Shown here piece by piece: positions 1 to 10,182 of a stretch of 64,000 nt of DNA (its first letter is position 1; each line of letters opens with the position of its first letter). Position numbers and translations under genes: made by a program. The notes below the pieces were generated by a model. That model was given only the letters and a program-made list of their open reading frames with translations. It did not search any database and was not told the DNA's origin. The stretch spans positions 10,449,002-10,513,001 of the forward strand of contig NC_061800.1 of NCBI RefSeq assembly GCF_021462225.1, in the 5' to 3' direction. Source of the stretch: Girardinichthys multiradiatus. Taxonomy: Eukaryota; Chordata; Actinopteri; Cyprinodontiformes; Goodeidae.

Positions 1-26
1 TGGGGTGGTGGGGAGCTACAGTTCAT

Positions 27-256
27 TAACTGGTAAATGGACTGAACTTATATAGTGCCTTTCCAGTCATACAGACTGCTCAAAGCACTTTACACTAGAG
101 CCACAATCACCCAATCGCACTCACTATCGCTCACACATTCATATACCGATAAGCAACTTGGGGGCACATCGACATACAGCAGGAGGAAGCTGGAATCAAA
201 CCCACAACCTTCCGATTGCAAGACGACTACTCTTCCTACTGCGCCACAGTCGCCTT
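27..256 (-). repeat. tRNA-derived SINE with L2-type tail
   Basis: Read on the minus strand, this begins with a tRNA-like head. There is an A-box-like TGGCGCAGTAGG (complement of 235-246) and a B-box-like GGTTTGATTCC (complement of 192-202), about 35 bases apart as in a pol III internal promoter. A unique body follows, and then a tail ending GGCACTATATAAGTTCAGTC, the kind of 3' end that fish SINEs share with L2 LINEs. It sits directly beside a Tc1 remnant. The SINE family name is not determined. Confidence 0.7.
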
Positions 257-264
257 AAAGACCA

Positions 265-850
265 ATGAATGCCAACATGTACTTAGACAAACTGATGCAG
301 AGCATGATCCCCTCCCTTTGGAAACTGGGCCGTAGGTCAGTATTCCAACATGATAACCAACCAAAACTCACCTCTAAGACAACCTCTGCCTTGCCAAAGA
401 AACTGAGGGTTAAGGTGCTGGATTGGCCAAGCGTGTCTCCAGACCTAAACCTCAAACGAAGGGTGGAGGAGTACAAGGTCTCTAACATCCACCAGCTGCA
501 TGATGTCTTCATGGAGGAGGATTAATGTGGCAACCTGTGAAGCTCTAGGGAACTCCAAGCCCAAGAGAGTTAATGCAGTGCTGGAAAATAATGGAGGCCA
601 CACAAAATATTGACACTTTGGGCACAAAATGGAGATTTTCAATTAGGGGTGTACTCAATATTGCTGCCAGCCGTTTAGATAATAATAGTTGTGTGTTAAG
701 TTATTTTAAGGAGGCAGCAAATTTATATTTTTATGCAAGCTGTTCACTGATTACTTAACATTGTATCAAAGTGTCATATCTTTAGTGTGGGCCGATGAAA
801 AGATCTAATTTACAGAAATGTCAGGGGTGTACCCACTGTTGTGAGATACT
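265..850 (+). mobile_element. Tc1-like transposon remnant (C-terminal transposase part)
   Basis: The open stretch from 265 encodes a decayed C-terminal half of a DD34E transposase. FQHDNQPKL matches the usual block around the second catalytic Asp, and WPSVSPDLNL the block just before the catalytic Glu, which has been lost. A second-frame stretch at 530-620 reads like the usual C-terminus (KPKRVNAVLENNGGHTKY). AT-rich sequence to about 850 is probably the 3' end of the element. It is frameshifted and not functional. Confidence 0.7.
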
Positions 851-1359
851 GTATGATCTGTGCAGACGTGCTTTTTCAGGCGTCTAACACTCAGTTCTTT
901 CATACAGCATCTGCTGAGCATGTAAACCACACGGCGAAGATAAAACGTTCTCTCGTTTTCAGTTTGGGTTTAGCTGCATGTTTAATACGACGGCTGAGTG
1001 TGATGCGTCTAATATGTATCCCAAAGCTCCAAAAACACATAACCCAATATCTGTAACAGAAAAAGTACCAGCATCTTCATACATGTTCATATACTTCTCA
1101 GCCACAAGATAAACAAGGAACCTTTGTAGTGGAAAAAGCACGAGACCTGGAACCCTCCTCAGAAACACCGGCTCAGGTAAGAATAAGCAACATCAGTCTG
1201 TCTTGTTAACTATCAATATCAGCCAAACTTCAGTATTTGCTCAGCCTTTAGATGCACAGAGATTTTCATTTTATAAATAATAACAATACACTTACAGGAT
1301 TAAATAATCAGTTTATAATAAAATGCATAAGTCTCATCTAACATAGAGACCGAGGACAG

Positions 1360-1800
1360 TTCAAGGGACTACAGACCGTTGGTAGATTAATTCAGCCAGA
1401 GTCCTGACTTGAATCTGAGGTTGAATTTAAGATTAGGGTGATGGTCAGCGGGCCTTCCAACCTCAAAGACTTGGAGCTCAAAGAGGAACGCTGCTGGTCA
1501 AAAATAGCAGTGGAGACATGCAAAAAGCTTATCAGTGATTATAAGTAGCATTTGATTGCTGTGATACCAATACAGGCTTTTCAAGTGTTTATTAAGAAGT
1601 GTGTAAATCATTTTAACATTCTGTTTTTGTTGAAGTGAGAATGAAAAGTGGAATATTATTGTTTTTAAATATACTTGTCTTATTGCATTTTGGGTGATCC
1701 CTGCTTAATGTCTAAACACAAACAAACATCTGAGATGAATGAAAAGTGGATTAAAAGAATACAGACTCAGTTTTTATCCACCCCTAAAAACTAAGACATG
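1360..1800 (+). mobile_element. Tc1-like transposon remnant
   Basis: The bases read as a decayed transposase C-terminus and downstream terminal region: a SPDLNL-type block followed by the loop seen in other fish Tc1 copies. The stretch about 'attagggtgatggtcagcgg' is clearly homologous to the remnant at 20340-20650. No open frame survives. Confidence 0.55.
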
Positions 1801-1884
1801 TTTGGTTCCATCACATTGCAGAGCACACCTTTATGGATGATTTTGTAGAACTGAACAAAATAATAATCCTTATGACTACATTTA

Positions 1885-2750
1885 GAGTGCTTTGCACAAG
1901 TATTCACACCCTTTGAATGTTTTCACATTTCGCCGCATTACAATCATAAACATCAGTTCATGTTTTGAGATGTTTTTGATGAACCAACATGAAACAGTGC
2001 ATTACAGTGAAATGAAAGGAAAATTTTACATGGTTTAAAATTTTATATTGCAAATAAAAATCTCAAAAGTGTTACATCAATTTTTATTTAGCCCTATTTA
2101 CTCTGATGGCCCTGAATAGTATTCACTGCAACCCATTAGCTTTTATTGGCAAATAGAGATTTAATGTCAGTATAAAACCAGCTGTTCTGTGAAGGCCTCA
2201 AAGGTTTAGAGAACATTAGGGGACAGACATTATTAAGACCAATTAATGCAGCAGACAGGTCAGGGAGTAGGTTGGTGAGAGGTTTAAAGCAGGGTTAAGT
2301 TATAAAACAATATCTTAACAACAAACAATATCTGAACATCTCACAGAGCTCCTTTCAGTGCATGCTGCAGGGAAGAAGGACAGGTTAAAGCCACAAGCCA
2401 TGTAAGAGGTTAAACTGATCAGACAAGACCGAATTTGAGCTTTTAGTTGTAAAAATTAGCACTGCACATCACCCAGAATATACTACCTCTTCTATGAAAC
2501 ATGGTGTTGGCAGCATCATGCTGTGGAGACGGATGCTTGTCAAAGCTGATGAGAAATGGATGGCTAAATACAGGCCAGTTCTGGAAGAAAAGTTCCAGAA
2601 CTCAATTCTGCTGAGAATTTGATTATTGACTCTCTTCTTCCAATCTGACTGAACTTGATCTTTTTTGCAAAGAATGATGGGTAAAAATTTCAGACTAAAA
2701 ATCCAAAGTTGGTGGAGACTATACCTGAAAAGAGCTGCAGCTGTAATTGC
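1885..2750 (+). mobile_element. Tc1-like transposon remnant
   Basis: It starts with a terminal-repeat-like stretch ('gtattcacaccctttgaatg') of a type repeated at many places in this window. Further in, about 2490-2610, decayed transposase matches GVGSIMLW-type blocks of Tc1 proteins. The frame is broken throughout. The right end abuts the L2 LINE tail at about 2752. Confidence 0.6.
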
Positions 2751-2751
2751 A

Positions 2752-5150
2752 ATTTAATTTAATTCAATTCAGTTCAGTTTTATTTATATAGCGCCAATTC
2801 ACAACACGTCATCTCATAAAAATGTTACAAAGTCAATTCAGTCGAATCATACAGATTTCATGTCTGTTACATACATTCCAATTAATCCTAACTATAGAAC
2901 AATACAGTCAGATTCAGTTATTTATTCAAATTGGTTAAAAAGTTTTTCTATCTAAGGAAACCCAGCAGATTGCATCCAGTCAGTGACTTGCAGCATTCCC
3001 TCATACTGAGCATGCATGTAGCGACAGTGGAGAGGAAAAACTCCCTTTTAACAGGAAGAAACCTCCAGCAGAACCAGGCTCAGTGTGAGCGGCCATCTGC
3101 CACGACCAACTGGGGGTTTGAGAGAACAGAGCAGAGACACAAAGAGAACAAAGAAGCACTGATCCATGAGTCCTTTCTATGGGAAAGTGTGATGGAAATT
3201 CTTGCAGTAAGCATTCCAAAGTGTATGACCTTTTTTATCTCACTCCTCAGAACATCTGTGTTCGAGGAAGAAGCTGTAAAAGTCATTATCAGAAGTTTAA
3301 TGGTTAAGACCCATCTTTTAGGACGATGTCAGGAAGGGCAGTTAGGTCTGTTCCTAGATAACCTTGTCACCTTTGAACTCAAGAAGGGTTTGGGTCATAA
3401 AACACAGACTCTTTGAAGTTGAGATAACACGGTCATGTTCTGGTATAAATACTGTGTGTAAATGTTGATCGGGGCTCTGCTTAACTGACTTGCTTGGTGA
3501 CAGAGTCATTCAAACGCTGAATGCCTTTGAATAAAACTTATTAAGACAAAGTCCGGATTTTCTCTTCTTGTGAGTCAACTTCTCTCCACTTTGATAAGAA
3601 ATTCCAGAACAAAAGAAAAGTGAAACATTAATGGTTATAGATCCTTTAGTGGCTTCATCTAGGAGAGAAAAACAGCTAAGCAGATGAACTCTCAGACAGT
3701 TTTCAGGTCTAGAGTATGAAAGAGAGCACATACAGTTAGTCACAGTAGAAGCTCAGCCAATAGCTTGGTCTAGGAGAGATGGGGTTAAACACTATAAGAC
3801 AGGGCCATGTGGATAATCTGTAGAAGGTGAGCATTAAGTTGTTGGCAGCAGCAGCTTGGCCGATGTCCCCCTCCAGGAAGGTGTCACAGGTAGACACAGA
3901 GTCAGGCCAGATGTTGCTTCAAGAAAGAGAAAAACAGAGAGAGAACATGGAGTTAAAAGCTGAAATAAGTTTTCAAGGTCAGAGTATGAAAGAGAGCACA
4001 TACAGTTAATCACAGTAAAAGCTCAGTCAGTAGGAGAGAGACAGGGTTAAACACTGAAAGACAGGGCCAAGTGTATCATGGGTAGAAGGTGAGCATTAAG
4101 TAGTTGCCAGAAAGGTGTCACAGGAAGATACAAAGTCAGGCCAGGTGTAGCTTCTAGGAAGAGAAAAGAGAGAGAACATAAAGTTAAAAGCTGAAATAAC
4201 AGCAAATAATGCAAAATTGGAGAGTAGTATGAGAATGTAGCGAAGAGAGTGAAAGTGGTCATTATGTCCTCCAGCAACCTAAGCCTATAGCAGCATAACT
4301 ACAGAGATAGTTCAGGATAACCTAAGTCACTCTAACTCTAAGCTTTATCAAAAAGGAACGTTTTAAACCTAGCCTTAAAAGTAGACAGGGTGTCTGCCTC
4401 ACGGACCAAAACTGGGAGATGGTTCCACAGGAGAGGAGCCTGATAACTAAAAGATCTGCCTCCCATTCTACTTCTAGAGACTCTAGGAACCACCAGTAAA
4501 CCTGCAGCCTGAGAATGAAGTGCTCTGTTAGGAACATATGGAACAATCAGATCTCTGATGTATGATGGAGCTAAATCATTAAGGGCTTTATATGTGAGGA
4601 GGAGAATTTCAAATTCTATTCTGGATTTAACAGGGAGCCAATGAAGGGAAGCTAAAATAGGAGAAATATGATCTCTCTTTTTAATTTTCATCAGAACTCT
4701 TGCAGCAGCATTTTGAATCAGCTGAAGGCTTTTAACTGCATTTTGTGGACATCCTGATAGTAGAGAATTACAATAGTTCAGCCTTGAAGTAACAAATGCA
4801 TGGACTAGTTTTTCAGCTTCACTCCTGGATAGGATATTTATAATTTTGGCAATGTTCTGGAGGTGAAAGAAGGAAATCCTAGAAACCTGTTTAATATGGG
4901 ATTTAAATGACATGTCCTGGTCAAAAATAACACCAAGGTTTTTTACTTTATTACCGGAGGTCAATTTAATGCCATCCAGGTTAAATGATTGACTAAGCAG
5001 TTTCTTTTTTAAAGACTCCGGTCCAAAGACAACAACTATTGTCTTGTCTGAAGTCACCCAAATTTTTATGTCTTCAAGACATGCCTGTAGTCTATCTAAC
5101 TGGAGAGAATGGATACACCTTTCAGGTGTAAAAACCATGTATTATTTTCC
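2752..5150 (-). mobile_element. 5'-truncated L2-type LINE
   Basis: This is a minus-strand non-LTR retrotransposon. It holds the C-terminal part of the reverse transcriptase polyprotein (4338-5138), then a 3' untranslated region of about 1.6 kb running down to 2752. The end reads GGCGCTATATAAATAAAACT plus AATT-rich repeats, the common L2 tail of fishes. The 5' part, with endonuclease and most of the RT, is absent, which is the normal fate of target-primed insertions. It lies in the nek5 intron upstream of the first visible exon, in antisense. Confidence 0.75.
4338..5138 (-). pseudogene. L2 reverse transcriptase C-terminal fragment
   Basis: An open frame of 266 codons holds the region following the RT palm. 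Hallmarks of the L2 family are visible: RLNYCNSLLSG near the middle, LQLIQNAAARVL, SLHWLPVKSRIEFEILLLTY, and a final block RSFSYQAPLLWNHLP. The YADD catalytic centre lies upstream and is missing, so the product cannot be an active polymerase. The frame is strikingly intact for a truncated copy, which suggests a fairly recent insertion. The first Met of the frame need not be a real start. Confidence 0.75.
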
Positions 5151-5483
5151 TCCGACTTCACAATTATGCCCATAAAATACAAATAAAACACACCAATAAT
5201 TATGGCTGTAATGTCATATGTAAAAAAATGTTTAAGGGTTATTCATAGCTTTACAAAAGCTATATGTAACAGTGCCTTTACTGGTGCTACTGTGCTAGTA
5301 AAGCACATCACAAAGCTACACTGTGATAGGGTGTGTTGTATCTTTGTTTCTCAAGTGAGCTGCTTTGCTGTTTTGATTTAAATTATATCTATTCATAGAA
5401 AACAAATGCTTGACCTGGTCCAGTCCTACATGTTTGGCAATAAATCACTCAGGTTACACTCAGTGTTTTTCTTCCTGCTGCAG

Positions 5484-8400
5484 GACGTGGAAACAGCTCT
5501 GAGACAGATCAGAGATGAGAACAAGGATGATTTGAAGAAGAAACACAAAGATAAGGTGAGATTTTTCATGGCAAACCTAAATTAGATTTGATTTGGATTC
5601 AAATGTTTCAACAAGATGTAAACACATCAGCACAACATTTTCACAACATCAGATTTACCAGGATTTACCAGCAAAAATATATATACATTATAAATATCTT
5701 TAGCTTCTCGCTTAAAAGCACAGCTGGTGTTTTAAGGGAATATTTTAAGAGTTTTCAGAAGTCTGAACATTTCTCATTACTCGGCAGTTATATTTGAGAA
5801 AATAAGGAAGTGATAATGTTTGAACATGACAAACACCTTTAAAATCTTTTGGACTTTTACATCCCTGTAACATTTGTAGAAGGGAATCATGTTTGAAATC
5901 CGGTTGGATGAAGAAGAGACAAAAGACACCACAGAGGAGCAGAAAGAGGAGAGGGAAATTGAAGAGGAGCAGGTAGAAGATGGAACAATCAAAATAAGAT
6001 CATATTTGCTACATGCCTTATTTTTTCTTTTCTGACTCCGACCCACCAAACAGGAAGTGGACCCTCTCAATCGTACTCTAAGCTTCCGGGAAGGGGAGGA
6101 GTTAAAGCTCAAAGACTGGTCAAAGGAGAGAAAAGGTTGGAGCCAAAGGACCCCTCAGACTCTGCTGGATGCCCTCGCCAACATGGACATCAACTCTGTT
6201 TATAACACAGTAGCTGATCCTGAAGAAGGTGCAGTACACAGACAAACTGAAATATCTTGCTTATTTTTTATGGCTCCTCGTTTTTTAGTTGTTCGTGTTG
6301 AGAACCCATGTTGCTGTCAGTGGACGTCGTCCTGAACATGTTCCAGCCTTCTCAGCAGGTCGCAGACGGTGGACCAGTGTTCCTCCTAACTCCCTGCTGA
6401 ACGCTCTGGATCAGGCTGAACTCACATCATCAACTCTGGACCCAGTCAGCACAGGTCAGGCAAAACTGGAAAATGCAAGAAACTGGAAATAAGAGATTTA
6501 TTCAAAGTAAAACACTGAAGTGTTTGTCCTCCCAGATCTAGGGACTGTGGAAGATGAGGAGGAAAAAGAGGACTCGGATGTGGAGATGGATGAAGAGCGT
6601 CTGGAACCAAGGTCTGACGATGATGACACGTGAGTTCACACTTTGTCTGTTTACGTCATTCTAAACCTTTTAAACTGCTTTTTAAAAAGGTAAAGCATGT
6701 TCTATGATTTGATTTCTAAAGTGTTAGCGTTATTTTTGGAATTTATATCTAAACAACTTAAATTCAGCAGAGAATTGGTTCATTGATCTATTGCCTGGCA
6801 AAAATCATGGTGACATCAATATTGGAAAAATGTTTTAGATGTTCTGTGTATTCAAAGAACCGAAAGACATAACTGACCTAAATCTTTCATTGTTTTGTAA
6901 CCTATCATATTTAATTTTTTAAACATACTCTACCTGAAGAAAACTTCAAGAAAATAAAATAAATTTGTTCTTGGAAACAAAAGAAAATTGCTAAACAAGT
7001 CTATATATGCAAATAAGCCTACAGATAAGAGAGAATGCTTCCAGATTTTAATGTTCCAACAGGGTGATTGGGAGCAAGCATGGTCTGAACATGATAGCTT
7101 TTAGCTAGAATAATCGATGGAAAGCACTCTAAAGGCTCTTTTAAGAAGGTAACTCCAGAGTGAAAGGGATTTTCATGAAGCAGTGCAGTCTTTGCCATAT
7201 TCTGTGCATACTACAGGTCCTTCTCAAAATATTAGCATATTGTGATAAAGTTCATTATTTTCCATAATGTCATGATGAAAATTTAACATTCATATATTTT
7301 AGATTCATTGCACACTAACTGAAATATTTCAGGTCTTTTATTGTCTTAATACGGATTATTTTGGCATACAGCTCATGAAAACCCAAAATTCCTATCTCAC
7401 AAAATTAGCATATTTCATCCAACCAATAAAAGAAAAGTGTTTTTAATACAAAAAATGTCAACCTTCAAATAATCATGTACAGTTATGCACTCAATACTTG
7501 GTCGGGAATCCTTTTGCAGAAATGACTGCTTCAATGCGGCGTGGCATGGAGGCAATCAGCCTGTGGTACTGCTGAGGTCTTATGGAGGCCCAGGATGCTT
7601 CGATAGCGGCCTTTAGCTCATCCAGAGTGTTGGGTCTTGAGTCTCTCAACGTTCTCTTCACAATATCCCACAGATTCTCTATGGGGTTCAGGTCAGGAGA
7701 GTTGGCAGGCCAATTGAGCACAGTGATACCATGGTCAGTAAACCATTTACCAGTGGTTTTGGCACTGTGAGCAGGTGCCAGGTCGTGCTGAAAAATGAAA
7801 TCTTCATCTCCATAAAGCTTTTCAGCAGATGGAAGCATGAAGTGCTCCAAAATCTCCTGATAGCTAGCTGCATTGACCCTGCCCTTGATAAAACACAGTG
7901 GACCAACACCAGCAGCTGACACGGCACCCCAGACCATCACTGACTGTGGGTACTTGACACTAGACTTCTGGCATTTTGGCATTTCCTTCTCCCCAGTCTT
8001 CCTCCAGACTCTGGCACCTTGATTTCCGGATGACATGCAGAATTTGCTTTCATCCGAAAAAAGTACTTTGGACCACTGAGCAACAGTCCAGTGCTGCTTC
8101 TCTGTAGCCCAGGTCTGGGGAATGCGGCACCTGTAGCCCATTTCCTGCACACGCCTGTGCACGGTGGCTCTGGATGTTTCTACTCCAGACTCAGTCCACT
8201 GCTTCCGCAGGTTCCCCGAGGTCTGGAATCGGCCCTTCTCCACAATCTTCCTCAGGGTCCGGTCACCTCTTCTCGTTGTGCAGCGTTTTCTGCCACACTT
8301 TTTCCTTCCCACTGACTTCCCACTGAGGTGCCTTGATACAGCACTCTGGGAACAGCCTATTCGTTCAGAAATTTCTTTCTGTGTCTTACCCTCTTGCTTG

Positions 8401-10182
8401 AGGGTGTCAATAGTGGCCTTCTGGACAGCAGTCAGGTCGGCAGTCTTACCCATGATTGGGGTTTTGAGTGATGAACCAGGCTGGGAGTTTTAAAGGCCTC
8501 AGGAATCTTTTGCAGGTGTTTAGAGTTAACTCGTTGATTCAGATGATTAGGTTCATAGCTCGTTTAGAGACCCTTTTAATGATATGCTAATTTTGTGAGA
8601 TAGGAATTTTGGGTTTTCATGAGCTGTATGCCAAAATCATCCGTATTAAGACAATAAAAGACCTGAAATATTTCAGTTAGTGTGCAATGAATCTAAAATA
8701 TATGAATGTTAAATTTTCATCATTACATTATGGAAAATAATGAACTTTATCACAATATGCTAATATTTTGAGAAGGACCTGTATTGTCTTTATTTCTCCA
8801 CTGAAATCATGAAGTAGATTGCAGGAGGAAACACACTCATCAATCCAGCAAATGAGAGCAAAAATGTTTGAAATTTTATTACAATTTTAATTAACCCAGA
8901 ACTTCAGGTGTTTCTCAAAGAGCAACATTGGACTAGAGAAATCAGATCCGAACGTTTTTGTCTAAATCGATAAGCGATTGTAACAGACAGTGAAATGATG
9001 GGTCCCTTTAAATGATTCAGCTGGCAATAAAGAGAAGTCAAACGTATCATATTAAAACATCATTAAATGGTGTCTATATACCCTATTTTACCCTGTTCTA
9101 ACTTGTAAGCTAGTACCCATAAAACAGATGCAACCCAAATAATTCAAACAGCGGCTCAATGAATCCCTTTTTTCATCCCATGCACCAAAATTACCACCAG
9201 CTTTCAGCAGACGATGCTTTCAGGTGTAATCTTTGAGGCCAAGTATAAGCTCTGGTTGTACAGAAACATGGGTGGGCTTTTCCATAAATACATCCATAAT
9301 GCTTCACGTCAATGTATCAACGCAGATAGACATTATTACTCCAGCTATGTTAGGAGCAGTTTTGTCTTTGCAAGTTAGAAACACACACAAACTCAGGTTC
9401 TGAACACATTGAGCACCTGCAAATACCTTTTCACCAGCTAAATCACATTAACACAGACATCACCACCAGCAAAGAGCTGAATCTGACTGGAAATTCATGT
9501 CGAACATAAAACTGTCAGTGATAGTGCTCCATTATGCAAAGGTGCTGACTGTTATATCTGAAAGGTGAAACCTGACATATTGCAAGTGTTTCTTTTTTAT
9601 TAAGTTGTGAAGCCCATGGCTGAAGTCTAAAGTGGGTACTGTATGTACAAATTTATATTTTGGTGATGTTATGATCCACATTATGTTATTTTGTTTATGA
9701 TTACACTGTATTTTTACTTACTTCATCTGAAAACACTGGTGAGGTTGGAAAAATAAAAATAAAAGCCACTAGTGTCCCAAAAAAAAAAGAAGTGCACGTA
9801 CTGTATAATACGTACTTGAATATAATAAACGGAAGGTAAATGTATGGCAAATCTTCTGTTTTTGATCAGGAATTTTGAGGAGTCAGAGGACGAGCTGAGA
9901 GAGGCTGTGGCAGACTCCATGAGGAACCTTTACGTCATGGAGGACTCCAGCTCAGAAGAAAACATGCAGGAGATGCTTGAGGAAGAAACAGAGAGTAAGA
10001 ATGGCAGGGGAATGAGCTCTTCAGATTGTCAGCAGGTCCCACCAGAGGTCAGCGGTTCAGAGTATAAAGGCTCACCAGGATCTGTAGAGGATGTTTCCTG
10101 TAAATCTGAACAACATCCAGAGAGTCCGTGTGAGTCCCAGACAGACATGAACGTCGCTGTAAATAAGCATCAGGCTACCTGA
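5484..10182 (+). CDS. nek5: Nek5 NIMA-related kinase, C-terminal exons (5' partial)
   Basis: Six phase-compatible exons: 5484-5555, 5880-5972, 6054-6228, 6359-6454, 6536-6629, 9870-10182 (TGA at 10180-10182). They encode 281 residues of the non-catalytic tail. The kinase domain lies left of the window. The first exons give a charged stretch (LRQIRDENKDDLKKKHKDK) followed by GIMFEIRLDEEE, which matches the KGVKFEINLD block of vertebrate NEK5. NRTLSFREGEELK corresponds to the NETLTFEDG block. Two tryptophan repeats follow (KGWSQRTPQTLLDAL and RRRWTSVPPNSLLNALDQAE), then acidic, low-complexity sequence. The adjacent convergent alg11 repeats the human ALG11-NEK5 neighbourhood. NEK1 has a related tail, so nek1 is the main alternative. 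The start of exon 6359 could be 6356 instead. The last intron (6630-9869) is inflated by a Tc1 insertion. Confidence 0.8.
7214..7413 (+). repeat. Left terminal inverted repeat of Tc1 copy 1
   Basis: About 200 bp, the inverted complement of 8582-8781. The outermost bases are CAGGTCCTTCTC, preceded by the TA target site. The inner boundary is where the match ends after 'attagcatat'. Confidence 0.88.
7491..8453 (-). CDS. Tc1-family DD34E transposase, open frame
   Basis: A 320-residue uninterrupted frame, close to the usual 340 residues of Tc1 transposases. Residues about 1-55 form a helix-turn-helix DNA-binding region (KTQKEISERIGCSQSAVSRH), followed by a basic GRKKCGRKR that may serve as nuclear signal. 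A second helix-turn-helix-like segment runs to about residue 110. The catalytic triad is visible: Asp134 (LFSDESKF), Asp224 (FQHDLAPAHSA) and Glu259 (NPIENLWD), with exactly 34 residues between the last two. The enzyme would cut and rejoin DNA at the element's inverted repeats and insert it at TA. No internal stop or frameshift is seen, so this copy could be active, but sequence alone cannot show that. The ATG opens the frame about 130 bp inside the right repeat's inner border. Confidence 0.93.
   Translation of the reverse strand: MGKTADLTAVQKATIDTLKQEGKTQKEISERIGCSQSAVSRHLSGKSVGRKKCGRKRCTTRRGDRTLRKIVEKGRFQTSGNLRKQWTESGVETSRATVHRRVQEMGYRCRIPQTWATEKQHWTVAQWSKVLFSDESKFCMSSGNQGARVWRKTGEKEMPKCQKSSVKYPQSVMVWGAVSAAGVGPLCFIKGRVNAASYQEILEHFMLPSAEKLYGDEDFIFQHDLAPAHSAKTTGKWFTDHGITVLNWPANSPDLNPIENLWDIVKRTLRDSRPNTLDELKAAIEASWASIRPQQYHRLIASMPRRIEAVISAKGFPTKY
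8582..8781 (-). repeat. Right terminal inverted repeat of Tc1 copy 1
   Basis: Partner of 7214-7413. It differs from the left repeat at a few sites (for example ACGGATGATT here against ACGGATTATT on the left). It lies upstream of the transposase start and so probably carries its promoter. Confidence 0.88.

Larger units (their letters stand above)
7214..8781 (-). mobile_element. Full-length Tc1-like transposon, copy 1
   Basis: The 1568-bp element is flanked by TA at 7212-7213 and 8782-8783, the target duplication of Tc1/mariner transposons. Both ends start CAGGTCCTTCTCAAAATATT in inverted orientation. Inverted repeats run about 200 bp (7214-7413 and 8582-8781) with only scattered mismatches. 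A single transposase frame lies between them. It sits in the last nek5 intron in antisense. A second copy of exactly the same length is at 40822-42389 in the opposite orientation. Confidence 0.95.

Noticed and set aside
7582..8493. Plus-strand frames inside Tc1 copy 1
   Set aside because: They are shadows of the transposase. The same shadows recur in copy 2.
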